From Cycas panzhihuaensis (Eukaryota > Cycadophyta): 64,000 nucleotides of DNA. Under the pieces are notes generated by a model. The model was given only the letters and a program-made list of their open reading frames with translations, made no database searches and was not told where the DNA came from. The position numbers and the translations under genes are program-made. Where the stretch lies: positions 195,059,741 to 195,123,740 of the forward strand of contig CM041465.1 of assembly GCA_023213395.1 (NCBI GenBank), read 5' to 3'. The stretch's first letter is position 1; each line of letters starts with the position of its first letter. Below are positions 10,620-22,655 of this stretch, one piece after another.

Positions 10620-11810
10620 CTTCTCTCATAAATGTCAATGTAGGATTAGAACTATTGCTTATGATTACATCCTCATTAACGACATTCTCTATAGGTTCTC
10701 TTTTAATGGTAGTCTTTTAAGGTATCTTGATCCATCAGAACCCAAGATAACTTTACACCAATTTCATGATAGTATTTATGGATGCCACATTAGAGGTCAT
10801 GCTACTACTTAATGAATACTTAGTATGGGTTATTTTTGGCCTACATTATTTAAAGTTACCCACTCACACATTTTAAAATATCACAAATGTTAAGAACATG
10901 CTAATATCGTTCACTCATTTTAGTTTCTATGAGAGCTATAACATCATCTTAGCCATCTTCATGATAGGGTATAGATCTCACTGGCATGATTACTCCTACA
11001 TTTGTAGGGGGTCATAGATTCATTCTTATAGTTATAGAATACTTTATGAAGTGGGTTGAAGTTATTGTGCTTTTATATATTACTAGAAAAATTATTAATA
11101 CCTTCATATTTTACCAAATTATTTATTGATTTGGGGTTTTAGATGTGATTGTTAATGATAATGATTCTTCCTTTTGTAATAAAGATATTTATGGACTTTA
11201 TTAAAAGTTCCATATCACTCACTATCCTCAAGTAAACAATTAGTCCAAAGCTTTTAATAAGATTTTGGTCGAAATATTTCCCAAGATGGTCTCATCTTCT
11301 TAACATCACTGGCACACTTTGTTTTATCTAGCTTTTTAGGCTTAAAGAACATTTATTCTCATTGCTAGTAGAATGGCTCATTTTTCACTTGTTTATGATA
11401 CTAAAGTAGCCATTTTATTAGAAGTTACAATCCCTTCTCTACATATTTTTTTGAAAGAAATTACCAATAAATAATGAAATTGATAATCTAGACTCTTAGA
11501 ATTGGAACAAATGGATGAAACTAGAATGTAAGCTTATAAGACAAATCTTCCATTTAAATAGGAAAATCATTCTACTTATGATAGCCACTTACACCTTAGA
11601 AATTTTTCTATTGGAGATAAAGTTCTTAAATTAGAATATTTATACAATAAACTTCACAAATTTGAACCTAAGTTGGTTGGACCATTTTTTATTCTTGAAG
11701 ATTTAAAAAATGAAGCCTATTGACTTAGCACTATTAAGGGACTTGATTTGCAAAACCTTATTAATTCATATTTCTTATGTAAATATTACATATAATTATG
11801 CATAGTCTCT
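10620..11810 (+). pseudogene. G1 gypsy integrase remnant
   Basis: Translated pieces across frames show a gypsy integrase in order. LYRFSFNGSLLRYLDPSE leads to a zinc-binding HDSIYGCHIRGH with GYFWPTLFK, then IEYFMKWVEV of the core (about 11025-11055). Later come SLVYDTK near 11385, the tail FSIGDKVLKLEY, and KFEPKLVGPFFILEDL near 11690. The end of pol is about 11800. There are many stops. This continues 1-402 and 7837-7963, so the three pieces are one element broken by C1 and N1. Confidence 0.8.
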
Positions 11811-11819
11811 ATAATAAGA

Positions 11820-13580
11820 ATAAACTATGGATATGAAAATTAATGAGCTTTCTATATGAAAGTGTGATGCATCATGGGTTGGATTAGGAGCAATTCTATT
11901 ACAAAACAATAATCCCTTAACTTATAAAAGCCAAAAACTCAATTTAATACAATGAATTAAACACATTTATGATGAGGAAATGCTAACAATCATGTATGTC
12001 ATTCAACAGTGGTGACAATATCTATTGTAAAGCAAGTTTTAAAGCAAAGTTAATCATGATACCTGAAGTACTTTCTTAATCAACTAATACTATCAACAAG
12101 TAATAAAAAATGGGTAAGAAAATTAAAATCTTTTGATTTTAAAATTGTTTGTAAAAAATGCAAGGAGGATGTTGTGGTAAATGTGTTTTATAAGATGTAT
12201 GAACATTGCACCCTCCAAGCAATTTCTAGGGACATACCAAGTTGGATCCAAGATTTATAACAACAATATGCTAAAGACCCACCTCTTACTAAATCATTCA
12301 GAATATTCAAGATGGGATTCAAAAAAGTTATGAATTCCAAAATGGATTGATTTTATATCAAGACAAGATTTTTGTACCCTCTACTTCATCATGCAGAAAG
12401 ACTATGCTACAAGAAAATCGTTTTACAAAACTTAACATTAGATTTGAGATGTTTTTTTTTTAGAAATGTATGAAATTAGATATTTGTAAATTTATTTTAA
12501 AGTGTGATATTTGCCAAAGGGACATGAACAAATATATCTAAATATCAGGATTGTTGCAACCATTAAATATACCAATATAAAATTGAGAAGAAATTTCAAT
12601 GGACTTCATAACAAGTCTATTGAATTTGAATGGTAAAGACTCCATTTTTGTAGTGGTGACTCATCTAATAGAATATGCTCATTTTATGGGAATTCAATCA
12701 ACCTCTAAAGTCAACTAGGTAGTTGATTTTCATATTAAGAAAATACATAGGTTGAATGAATTTCCAAAGGTAATAGTTAGCAATCCCGACTCAAAATTTA
12801 CAAGCCATTTTGGAAGGAAATGTTTTGCCTAGTGGATACACAACTAACAATAAGAACATCATATCATCCTAGATAGATGGATAAATTGAAATTATTAATA
12901 AATGTTTAAAAGGATATCTCAAGAACTTTGCCTCTAATAAAAATGTCATTGGCACAAATCATTACACTTAGTAGAACAGTGGTACAATACCACATAGTCA
13001 TCTATGCATGTTGTTCAAGATCAAAAGCAACAAATAGCTCAAATATTCTAAAATTTTAAAAGATAATTTGAATATAACAAATAATATGATAAAAACAATA
13101 GGGTAATTTACATCATTCTAAATGATCCTTCAAAAAAGGAGATCAGGTATTTTTTAGACTTCAACCTTATAAACAAAGCAATAATGAAATAAATTGGCAA
13201 GTACAAGTTGTAATTATAATTCTATAGACCATATCAAATTCTTAGTAAGGTGGGAGAGGTAGCATATTGTTTAAGTATACCTTCAACTAAGGTTCACAAT
13301 GCTTTTTATATTTCTTATCTAGAGAGAAAATTAGATCAAGCAATAATCCCACAAACTAAATTGCCAACTTTAGATTAAGAAGGAAATATGACAATTGAAC
13401 TTAAATGCATGTAACAAATTAGAATCAACCAATTCTACTCAAAACAAATTTGGGAGTCTTTAGTCAATGGAGAGACTTGAATGTAGAAGATGTAACATGG
13501 GAGACAAAAGCATTGTATGAAAATTATTCACATTTAACATGCTTTGAGATCAAAGCATATTCTTGAAGGGAGGACTTATA
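11820..13580 (+). pseudogene. G2 chromovirus-like gypsy: RNase H and integrase
   Basis: The RNase H begins CDASWVGLGAILLQ (about 11858) and ends KWVRKLKSFDFKIV with 'KEDVVVNVFYK'. The integrase shows CDICQRD (about 12503), ISMDFITSLLN (about 12597), VVVTHLIEYAHFM and FPKVIVSNPDSKFTSHF. The end reads YRPYQILSKVGEVAYCLSIP and AFYISYLERKLD. These match the chromovirus type (in the family, SMDFI-TxLP and GPY-IL-kIG-VAYkL-LP). The RT and everything upstream are missing; the join with G1 lies near 11815. No intact frame remains. Confidence 0.82.
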
Positions 13581-14040
13581 ATATCCTTTTACATTTTGAT
13601 TGACTTAGATCCAAGATGGAAAATTGAATTGTTAGGTATTCAAATTAACCTTAGGAGTTTAGCATTAAGGAGGGTATAAATAAGGCCCAAGGCCTCTTAA
13701 TTGGTGTCTTTTTAGTTGTTTTCCTACTCTCAATAGCTTGGCTACCCTGTTGGGGATTTGTGGAGGACTTCCTTATCTTAAAGAACATTGCTCGCTTGAA
13801 GGTAGACTTGGACTTAACTATATTTATAACTATAGTTATATTTTTACCATCATCAATTACTTTTTTACTATACCAATTATTCCTTTCTCAATTATCGAAA
13901 TACTTTCATAGTTCTAATTGTTTTATCTAAACATTTATTGCCATTATTTCATTAAGTTTTATAATCCTATTGCTACATTTATCTTTGATATTGTGTGTTT
14001 TATAAGAAAAAATTGTAGAAACCCCATATTACACCCCATT
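13580..14040 (+). repeat. Probable G2 3' LTR remnant
   Basis: Just after pol there is a purine tract (AAGGGAGGACTTA, about 13567) and then AT-rich DNA with a TATAAATA box at 13675-13682. This is where a 3' LTR is expected. There is no second copy in the window, so the boundaries are guesses. Confidence 0.4.
13675..13682 (+). promoter_or_regulatory. Candidate TATA box in G2 LTR
   Basis: TATAAATA is followed by AAGGCCC. It is the best core-promoter match in this stretch. Its role is inferred only from position. Confidence 0.35.
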
Positions 14041-15830
14041 TTATTAGGAAATAATGAGTTGTTCTCTCTAATAACATTATTTTTTTAACAACAAAAAAAT
14101 GCTTATTTAATATAATCAATTTAGGCAATTCTTGTAAAATATCTTGGCATAAATCATTATGCAAATTAAATCTCAAATGGTAGTGACCTTTGATCTTCAG
14201 ATAGTCAAGGTTTCTCTCTTGATTACCATATGTTTTATCGTTGCCTTCTACCCATTAACTTGTAAGTGTATCAACATTCATTAATTAGTAAAAAGGGAAG
14301 CCATCAAGTCAAGTATATGAACTAGCATCCAAGGCGTAAGAAGCTAGGCAATTACTGAAAAAGATATCAACATGTCAATGGATTTTAAGCATGTGATTAA
14401 TATCCAAATTTAAAACTTAATAATAGAGGAAGTTACAGTTGATTTCAAGTCACAAGTCAATGTGATATTAGAGCAAACTTAAATATGACTAAAGGGCCTA
14501 GTTTATGGTAGCGGTCAATTATGATCAAAGTCACTAATAAATACTTTATCCCACCAAGTTAGATGACTAAAGAGATTCACATTACTTGCTACAACATTTT
14601 GGCCAAAGATAGTTTTGAAACTATAGCATCACTAACACAAAAAAATATTTATCCATTATTATTTGGGCAAACCATGGAAAGAGAGATGAGAGGGGCCTTA
14701 TGTTTGGATCAATAATGAATGATATTTAGATAGGGGAATAGAGTAGTAGAAATCCTACTAGACCATTAATTTGAGGAATTTGAACAAGATTATGCTTTGG
14801 TAACTAGTGAAAATAAATTAACTCCTAATCATTATGATTAACTCTAACATTGCCAAGCAACAACAAATGAATTTATAAATCTAACTATGGTAGATATTTG
14901 GAGTATAATATAATTTAATGACAATCTATTCAATTTGATGTTATTGTAAGCTTGGTAGGAGAAGCAATACGAGAAGCACTAACCCTATTTCAAGATATGC
15001 ATCATGGTAGTAGCATCATCTATAGTGACCACTTACAAGGTCAATAACCAAGTAAATATAATTATGGCATATGATGGATCAAATTATATCTTGAAATGTT
15101 TAAATACTCTACACACAGTTGTGAAAATGCCTTAAAAGGATTATGTATATATAATATTCTAATTTGAAAAGTCATTAAAAGGTATTACATTTAACTAGCA
15201 AGAGACAATGCAAAATAATTAGTTGATATACTCAAACACAATTTCATTTCTTTTAGAGAAGGCTCTAACTACAACAAAAGTATCAAAACATTTTATTTGA
15301 GGCCTACCCTACCTAATAAAACATGTTTATTATTGTAAAGTAACTTGATTAAAGGAAAAAGATATGCCTGTGAAGTTTTGGCCTCGTTCATTTGCAACTA
15401 CTATAGGAAAAAATCCTTACAACTGGGATCTTACATTAAAGTGGCAATGACAAAGTGCTAATTGGTTATATCATTAATGGATAATTGCAAAAGAACTATA
15501 TATTTATTGATAAGAGTGCCTCCATCTAAGAAGTGCTCACATAGATTAAGAAAGATCTTTCTGAGACAATCAAGAAGGCCACAAAGAAGATAATATCATG
15601 CTTTTCTATAAGAGAAAGTATCATGCTTTTAGACATTAACATTTGAAGACCCAAGACATAACTTACACATTTAATAATTTAATAAAATCTAAAGTTACAT
15701 GAAGTGAAATAGGATCTAATGCATATTGAATTAAGTAGTTATAGTAAAGGGGCTAACATGTGATAAATTACTTGAGTCAATTAAGGACCTAAAAAATTTT
15801 ACCCAAGAACAAAGCCTATTTCAAGAATTT
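14041..15830 (+). other. Unresolved stretch before G3 reverse transcriptase
   Basis: This is where the gag and protease of G3 should lie, but I can align no motif with confidence. A 165-bp segment at 14118-14283 is similar (roughly three bases in four) to 33684-33843 inside N2, in the same orientation, so an N2-related relic is present. The rest is AT-rich with no frame over 60 codons. Confidence 0.4.
14118..14283 (-). repeat. Short relic similar to N2 interior
   Basis: It matches 33684-33843 with landmarks AAATATCTTG, AAATCTCAAATGGTAGTGAC and ACATATCAACAT-like ends. On - both copies can be read through a segment like HYHLRF, so this may be an old coding piece. I do not recognise the protein. 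Confidence 0.55.
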
Positions 15831-17561
15831 TAGGATATATTTGCATGGCCTTAAAAGGATTTGAAAGAAATTCTAGAGGATATTGGAGTGATGAAGATAA
15901 GCTAGAAGAGGGTGTAAAACCTATGCATCAATGACCTTAGAAAATTAATCCCAAGTATTTAAAGATGATATAAGAAGAAAATGAGTTATTCAAAGTTGAT
16001 TGAATTTACTCATTTTGAGAATAGAGAGTTAGTAAGCTTGATTTCAATAACTAAGAATAAGAATAAGAAACTAAGAATTTATATTGATCTTTGAGCCTTT
16101 AATAAAGTGATGGAGGAAGATCCCTTTCCCACTCCTTTCACCTAATAAGGCTTAGAGAATGTAGTGAAACAACAAGTTTATTCCTTTACAAATAAATTCT
16201 TAAAGTATATAACCAAGTGAATATTACAAAGGAGGACTGACCAAAAATCATGTTTATCACTAAATAGGGATCATGTGTGCATAAAGTAATGCCTTTTAGG
16301 TTGACCAAATCCCTATTTATTTTCTCCATAATCATCACTTTAGTGTCTAAAGATTTTATTTATAAATATTTACAGGTACATTTGGGCAATTAGACATTAT
16401 TTGGTCTTAACAAAGATCATATAACAAGCATAAAATTAATGCTCAAGAAATGTTAGGAGATCCAGATCTCTTTAAGTCATAATAAATTTTATTTTTTAAC
16501 CATGTTTAGAACAAGCCATTTTATATGCAAAGATAGGTCACTAAAAGTCCATAGAATACAAATTCTCAAAATTTTATTTGTATTCTTAGCAAATGGGTTC
16601 ATTCATAACTTTGTAGATGTAGCAACATTGCTGGAGAAACTATTGTAGAAAGTCTCATCATTTATATGGATGATAGAGTACCAACATTCAAGTAAAACAC
16701 TTAAGAAAAAATTGATTAACACCCCAATTTTGAAGTTTTCTCACTAGTATAAGATTTTTCACATTCACATGGATGCTTCGAGAATGGTAATAAGTACAGT
16801 TCTAGGCCAACCAAGAGAAGGGCAAGTTGATCATTTGATAGCCTTTGTTAGTTGTCCATTGACCTTAGTGGAACATAATTACATAATACTAAAAGAGAAG
16901 TGCCTACAATGGTATATGCCTTGCAAAAATTTTGACATTATTTGTTTGCAAATATCTTTCATTTTATGTTAACCATAAGCACCCATATCTTGTGAACAAG
17001 GGAATTCTTCAAGAAAAAATTAATCATTGGATCTTATTATTCTAAGAATTTAATTTCTAACTATTTATAAAATAGGGAAAAGTAGATGCAATCATGGATC
17101 ATCTTTCACAAATCATGACTAGTGAAGAATCAATCAGAGTCAAGGGCAATTTTTGATATGCAAAATTGTATTAGATTGAGATGGTCTCTCATGAATTTTA
17201 GGTGATCACAGTCTTTTTAAATATAGGAATGGTACTTACAAACTAGTTCATGAGGGAGGAGAAAGTGTTGATGGCTAAGAACATGAAATATTAGTTGATT
17301 AGTGGCCAATTATATCAATTTGGACCTAAATTGATTATGAAAGTTTGCATGTTACAAAATGAAGTCCCAATAATATAGAAAGAAGCCCATAAGGGAGTTT
17401 TAGGAGATTGTGTTGCTAATTAGAATTTATAATGAAAGATTTGCAATCAAGCTTGAGGTAGTTGACTATTTTTAGAGACTCACATCATTGGTCTAAAAAA
17501 TGTGACATCTGTCAAATGGTGAATCAATAAAAAAGAGCATGTCATCTACCATTAAATCCTC
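15830..17561 (+). pseudogene. G3 gypsy RT, RNase H and integrase N-terminus
   Basis: The region starts with QDLKEILEDI and KLRIYIDL then AFNKVMEEDPFPTPFT, the gypsy RT N-terminal blocks. RNase H is clear in the frame at 16769-16972: MDASRMVISTVLGQPREG, DHLIAFVSCPLTLVEHNY. DHLSQIMTSEE ends it (about 17097). KKCDICQMVNQ near 17500 is the end of the integrase zinc-binding part, followed by PLNPLI. There the element is cut at TTATT by N2 and resumes at 34699-34704. It is heavily broken. Confidence 0.8.
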
Positions 17562-17566
17562 TTATT

Positions 17567-17888
17567 TCTTAGAAAATTGAATAGGAGATGCATAATAAAA
17601 TCTTTTTTTTTTCTATATTATTCACATTCAAATATACATATATGTCTGTTCACACATGCATGTATGTATGTGTGTGTGTGTGTGTGAATCTTATAAAGGA
17701 CTAATGAGAAGCATAAGAACTGCATTGATGACCTATGATAGTACATAAAAATGTGAGCTATGAGTAAATAATATAACAATACTCATGTATTAAGGATATT
17801 CACATATGTTCACCTCTATACACAACACAAAATGCTTAATATTTAAGGAATAACAAACTAATGGTTTGCAATGATTATGGATTAAAAA
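17567..17888 (-). repeat. N2 3' LTR
   Basis: The copy begins TCTTAGAAAATTGAATAGG (ancestral TG now TC) and ends ATTAAAAA (CA now AA). It aligns along its length with 34397-34698. It is longer because of a (TG)n run near 17660-17690. A weak purine tract (GGAGGAGTTTTAAAATAA on -) adjoins it at 17889-17906. Confidence 0.85.
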
Positions 17889-18582
17889 TTATTTTAAAAC
17901 TCCTCCATAATGCTTAATTCATTGTTTATGACATCAAACAATTTGAGATATTTCTCATCACCTTTGTTAGATTAACTATTTTTTAGTGTGATTTCATTTA
18001 TGTTTTCTTTTCTTTTTTTTAATTCTTGAGAAGAAATTTGTCTTGATTAGTCTATCAAGCACTAACTGCCTTTCTAAACTTCAAGCTTGATTTGCTAAAA
18101 TCCATATAAAGAAATAACTGTCTACTAGAACACATGGATAAACAACCATTGTAAATGCCATTTTACTAAGAAGTTCTTTGTGTATATAATTTATCAACAT
18201 TTATATTTATCTTTGTTCCATAATTGTAAAATCTTCATCTTGGGTTGTATATCATAAAACACCTCTTTATTTGATATCATGTGAATAAATCACAAATACT
18301 ACAACAAATTATTACTGACCTCAAGTAAGCTTGACCATCCATTCCATATTAGAACACCCTAAAAATGAACTTATTACATGAGGTCAATTATTCTAAAGCA
18401 CATAACAAGCTATTATCTCAGGCAAGTGTAACTTTTATTTATTACAAACCATAAATTAAACCATTAATTTTTAAGTATTGATGATTTGATAATTTACCAC
18501 ATGTACTTCTCAGTCCAAATATGGGTTCTAAAAAATAAGCACATATATCACTACTAGAAAAAATAAGTTGGCCATACTAATC

Positions 18583-18857
18583 TATAGAAATAACATTCAT
18601 TCTATTTCAACATTCTTTCTACTTTTGTACTATAGATGTTATTCCTTGCACTTTAGTATTTTCTTTAAATCATTTATTTGAACTATAGCCTTCATTCTTA
18701 GTAGGTCTTGCATGATGAATAAATGTCACTCATGCAAATAGACTCATCATGTATTCAAAATCAAGTAACCTCTATTATATAGCATTCAATACAAGTGGCA
18801 TTCATTTAATGTAGTGTGCTGACTTGTTGAATATTTGAATAGCTCTAATTTTCTACA
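18583..18857 (+). repeat. C2 5' LTR (275 bp)
   Basis: It starts TATAGAAATAACATTCATTC (TG decayed to TA) and ends TTTTCTACA. It matches 27777-27946 and 32502-32583. A worn primer site (CTGTATCCAAATG) follows at 18858. Confidence 0.85.
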
Positions 18858-20480
18858 CTGTATCCAAATGTTAGGTTTGAAATCATCCTAAAGGGACCAA
18901 GGTCAGTGGAGGCTTCAAGAAGATTGGAGGGTTGTCAAGTTGCATCAAGTTTGAAGGCATTGGTCATTTCCTTATAAAGGCATCCTTATTTGTGGTCAAC
19001 CCTCTTGCCTAAAGTTCCTACATTTTTTTCACAATCACATTCAAATTTTTGAACAACTAAATAAATAGTTGAGACACTCACCTACGTTGATCATGGTCAT
19101 ATACCATGTTATCTAAATCTAATGTTGCTTACACACCCTTGACAATTGTAATTTGTTGACATCAATTACTATTTTCTTTCATGTGGAGTGAATGCCATAT
19201 AACACACCCTCAACAAGCATTATAACTATTGTACAATTATGCTCTCATCTTCTCTTAAAATTCCCCCCACACCAAACTTTTTTTCATTGAGCTTCAAATC
19301 TCTACTACTTAAAGGAAAATCTGAGGAAAGCATTACAGTTAAGATCATGCAATTATCACCATTTCAAGAAGTTAGTATTGCCATGTTACTTTTTGGTTGA
19401 ATAGAGAAACATTTGACGTGATCTATAACTATTAGTCTCACATTTGTCATGGCCCTATTCATATGCCCATTTAGACCTACGTGAAGAAGAGAATTTTTCT
19501 TAAGACTACATAGAGGAGCGAGTCAAATGAGACAATGTGGAGAAGTATGGCATCTCAAACTATGTTTGTAAGCATAATAAAGGGATTCAAATCCCATAGA
19601 TAGCCTCACAACTCTCAAAAATCACTTGCCTATTAGAGTGTTAAGTTATAATTACCTTTATCAAAGAGCTTTCCTAGTAAAATGCATTTTTTATAGGTGA
19701 CATTGGAAAGAAGCAACAATGATCAAGTGTGATAGGATTTGTCGAGTGGGATTTTTCAAACACATTAACCTTGATATCATGCCTTCAAGTGCTCCTATAA
19801 TTAGTGTAGAAATCTCTACCGAGTGATTTTATTCCTATAATCTTTCTCTATCCTAAAGTTGGACTCTTCTTAATAAGAAAAATCTATGGATCTCCTAGTT
19901 CTCATTCGCCTTAAAATCTTTGAGTAATCCTCATAAAAGGTGTCATTACAAAGATCTATGATATCTATCTATCTATCTGTGTGTGTGTGTGTGTGCAGCA
20001 AGTATGTGTGTGTGTGTGTGTGTGTGTTGCTGAAGGGATCTAATTTCATTGGACTTCCAATAATTCTCTATTATTCTCTTAGTTTCTTTTGATATTGTTG
20101 TCATTTATGCTGTTTTGGAGTAGGGCAAGCTCAATGAAGAAAATTATAACACTTAGAATTCAAAATAAAAATGAGGAGCATATTGCTAGCTAAGAATACA
20201 AGAGAAATAGTGAATGACATTACTTAAACTCCAATTGACCCTGATGAGATAAAAAGTATATAAACAAAAGATAAAATTATAGTTGCAACAATTACTCTAT
20301 TAGTTGCAAACCACATTCTTACACATATCTCAAAGATAACAACTTCAAATAAAGTTTGGGTTATCTTAAGAAAGAGATACTTAGGTAACATCTTTGAAAA
20401 TGAAGAAAATAAAGAAAAACTACCCCCCCTCCCCCTAATTATGCTTTCTAATAAATTTGCTTCATTAGATAATTAATACA
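18858..20480 (+). other. C2 leader and gag position, not readable
   Basis: This is the place for leader and gag. I find no gag motif I would defend. It contains a (TATC)n/(TG)n microsatellite at 19962-20028 and a C-rich run near 20425. Confidence 0.45.
19962..20028. repeat. (TATC)n and (TG)n microsatellite
   Basis: ATCTATCTATCT changes to TGTGTG runs, broken once by CAGCAAGTA. Confidence 0.95.
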
Positions 20481-20519
20481 TTGATTCATAAGCATCCAAG
20501 CATATAACATCTTAGAAAA

Positions 20520-22287
20520 ACTAGTTCAAAAACATGGAAGATCATTATGGAGGCCATGTTGTTGAACTTGGAGAGAGAACTGCATACCTTGTTGGGTAGA
20601 GGAATTACTCCCATGATAATGACAAATGAAAAAATCAAGAAAGTGGGAGATATACATTTTGTTCCTAGTCTAAAGAACAATCAACTTTATCTCCCAATTA
20701 ACCAAGAAACAACTTAAAGTTGGGTTTGAAGATGACAAATGTATGGTTAGGGACAAAAGGAAAAACCTTAAAATTATCATTAAAGAAAAATAAGAAAATG
20801 ACCTTTATAGATTCATGGTAACTCCTACTCTACAAGCCTATACTACAAATAATAAAAATCCTATGAACGGAATCTGACATTTAAGGTATGGGAATTTATA
20901 TCATTAAAGTCTGATTCAATTCAAAAAAATGCAATATAATAAATGGTTTACCAAACAAAGAAAAAAGAAGAAGATATGTGAAGGATGAATGCTAGGGAAA
21001 CGACATAGGAATCAATTCCCAAAAACATCTTCAAGAGTCATGAATAAACTAAAAATTATTCATGGTGATATATATGGAGCCATAAAAACTACATCTCTTG
21101 GAAGGACAAAATACTTCATCAGCTTCATTGTTAATCTAACTAAAAGAACTAGGGTGTTCTCCCTTAATAACAAATATGAAACCTTCAATATCTTAAAAAA
21201 CTCTAGGGATTATATAGAAAATAAGAGTGGGAAGAAAGTTAAAACTCCAAGAATTAACAATAGAGGTGAGTTCACATCAAACACTTCTACAAATACCTGC
21301 ATAGTTAGAAATGTGTGAGTGAGAACTAAGATGGGGATAAGAGCATATACAAATATGGCAATTCCAAAAATTCTAAGGTATGAGGATACGAAAAAATTAG
21401 GGTTTTTAAAAAGTATATAGAAAATATGTGCATATAAAAATAAGTGTGTGACATACATCAAATCTAGAAAAAAAAATAACAAACAAACTTAGGACTATTT
21501 CTTATACATACTAATGTCTTTTTTTTTTTTTTTTTTTCCCTTTTCTTTAATCATTAAAGATTACATTTTGACTTCCTTACCTTTTTATGGGATTTTATCT
21601 TATTGAAATATTCTAGGATATGGTAAAATATTCTAGATACATTTGATGACAAATCCTAGATATGAATAAGATGCAATCCTTGTTATGGCCCAAATACAAG
21701 ATACGACCAAGATACATATCCATGGCATATCCATCAATTATCCAAGTATCTATGGTATATCTCATGTAAGTATGGCACTCTCTAGAGGAGTATCTGGTTA
21801 CATAAACAAATATTACAAACACCCATCATATTAAGAGATGATTGATAATGGTATGTACTCCTTAATCAAATGGAGTGGATGAAAGGAAAAACAAAACCAT
21901 CATAGAAATGGCAAGAAATACATTCAAAGAAAAAGGGATACTAAACAATTTATGAGTTGAAGCAATCAAGATTGAAATCTACTTTATCAACAAAGGTCCA
22001 ATAAAAGTTGTTAAAGGAAAAACTTTATAAGAGGCTTAGACCAATAGAAACCTAGATGTCAATCATTTGAGGATATTTAAAAGCATTGCCTTTGTGCATA
22101 TTCTTGAAAAAAAGGACCAAACTAGATGAAGAAACTTCAAAATACATCTTTGTAGGCTACAATGAAAAATCCAAAGCTTATAGATGTATCAACCTAGGAC
22201 AAACAAAGTCATCATAAGCAACAATATTATTTTTTATGAAAAATTCAACTTGATTGAAATTTTATTATCAAATAGAGAAGAAGACAT
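20520..22287 (+). pseudogene. C2 protease end and integrase, interrupted
   Basis: The protease end reads KIKKVGDIHFVPSLKNNQLYL (about 20628). The integrase frame 20989-21318 reads MNKLKIIHGDIYGAIKTTSL, then KYFISFIVNLTKRTRVF, then RINNRGEFTSN. The first Asp is present (HGD), while the second block has N-N-R where D-N-G is usual. After an insert (21314-21813) the integrase resumes with NGVDERKNKTIIEMA, NHLRIFKSIAFVHI and IIFYEKFNL. N3 cuts it at 22287. Confidence 0.85.
21314..21813. mobile_element. Unclassified insert in C2 integrase
   Basis: About 500 bp separate two parts of a single integrase motif. The flanks (about 21289-21313 and 21814-21840) both resemble ACAAA-ACC...AGA-ATG and encode similar residues (TNT...), suggesting a worn target duplication of about 25 bp. 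Inside lies a run of 19 T (21519-21537) and a segment rich in GATAC/TATCC words (21650-21760). This could be a non-LTR or SINE-like insertion on -, but I see no tRNA A and B boxes. Confidence 0.45.
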
Positions 22288-22655
22288 TGTTGAAAGTCCA
22301 AAACCTCAACGCCATTATTTCTTAATAAAATACTATGCAAATAGATAAACAAGATAATACTAATAGAAACAAATAATAATAAAGTTAAATATATAAGCTT
22401 AAAAGGATTAAAACTGAAACTAGAAACTGAATAGGCTAATTGTCCCTAAGCATTAAGTGCCAAATAATGGAATTAAACCAAAATCAAAACTTACATAATG
22501 AGTTGTTAAGACCTCTTTTAATATAGAGACAAAGTTAGGCCCCTCTTAAGAAAATTGACTTCATATTAAAATTAAAAAACCAACATCCTAAAAAATACCA
22601 ACTTCTAAAAGAAATTGGCTTTCCTATTTATTTAATAAATTTTAAAATCACTACA
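22288..22655 (-). repeat. N3 3' LTR
   Basis: It begins TGTTGAAAGTCCAAAACCTC and ends ATCACTACA. It matches 25606-25970 with many substitutions and a few small indels. Confidence 0.88.
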
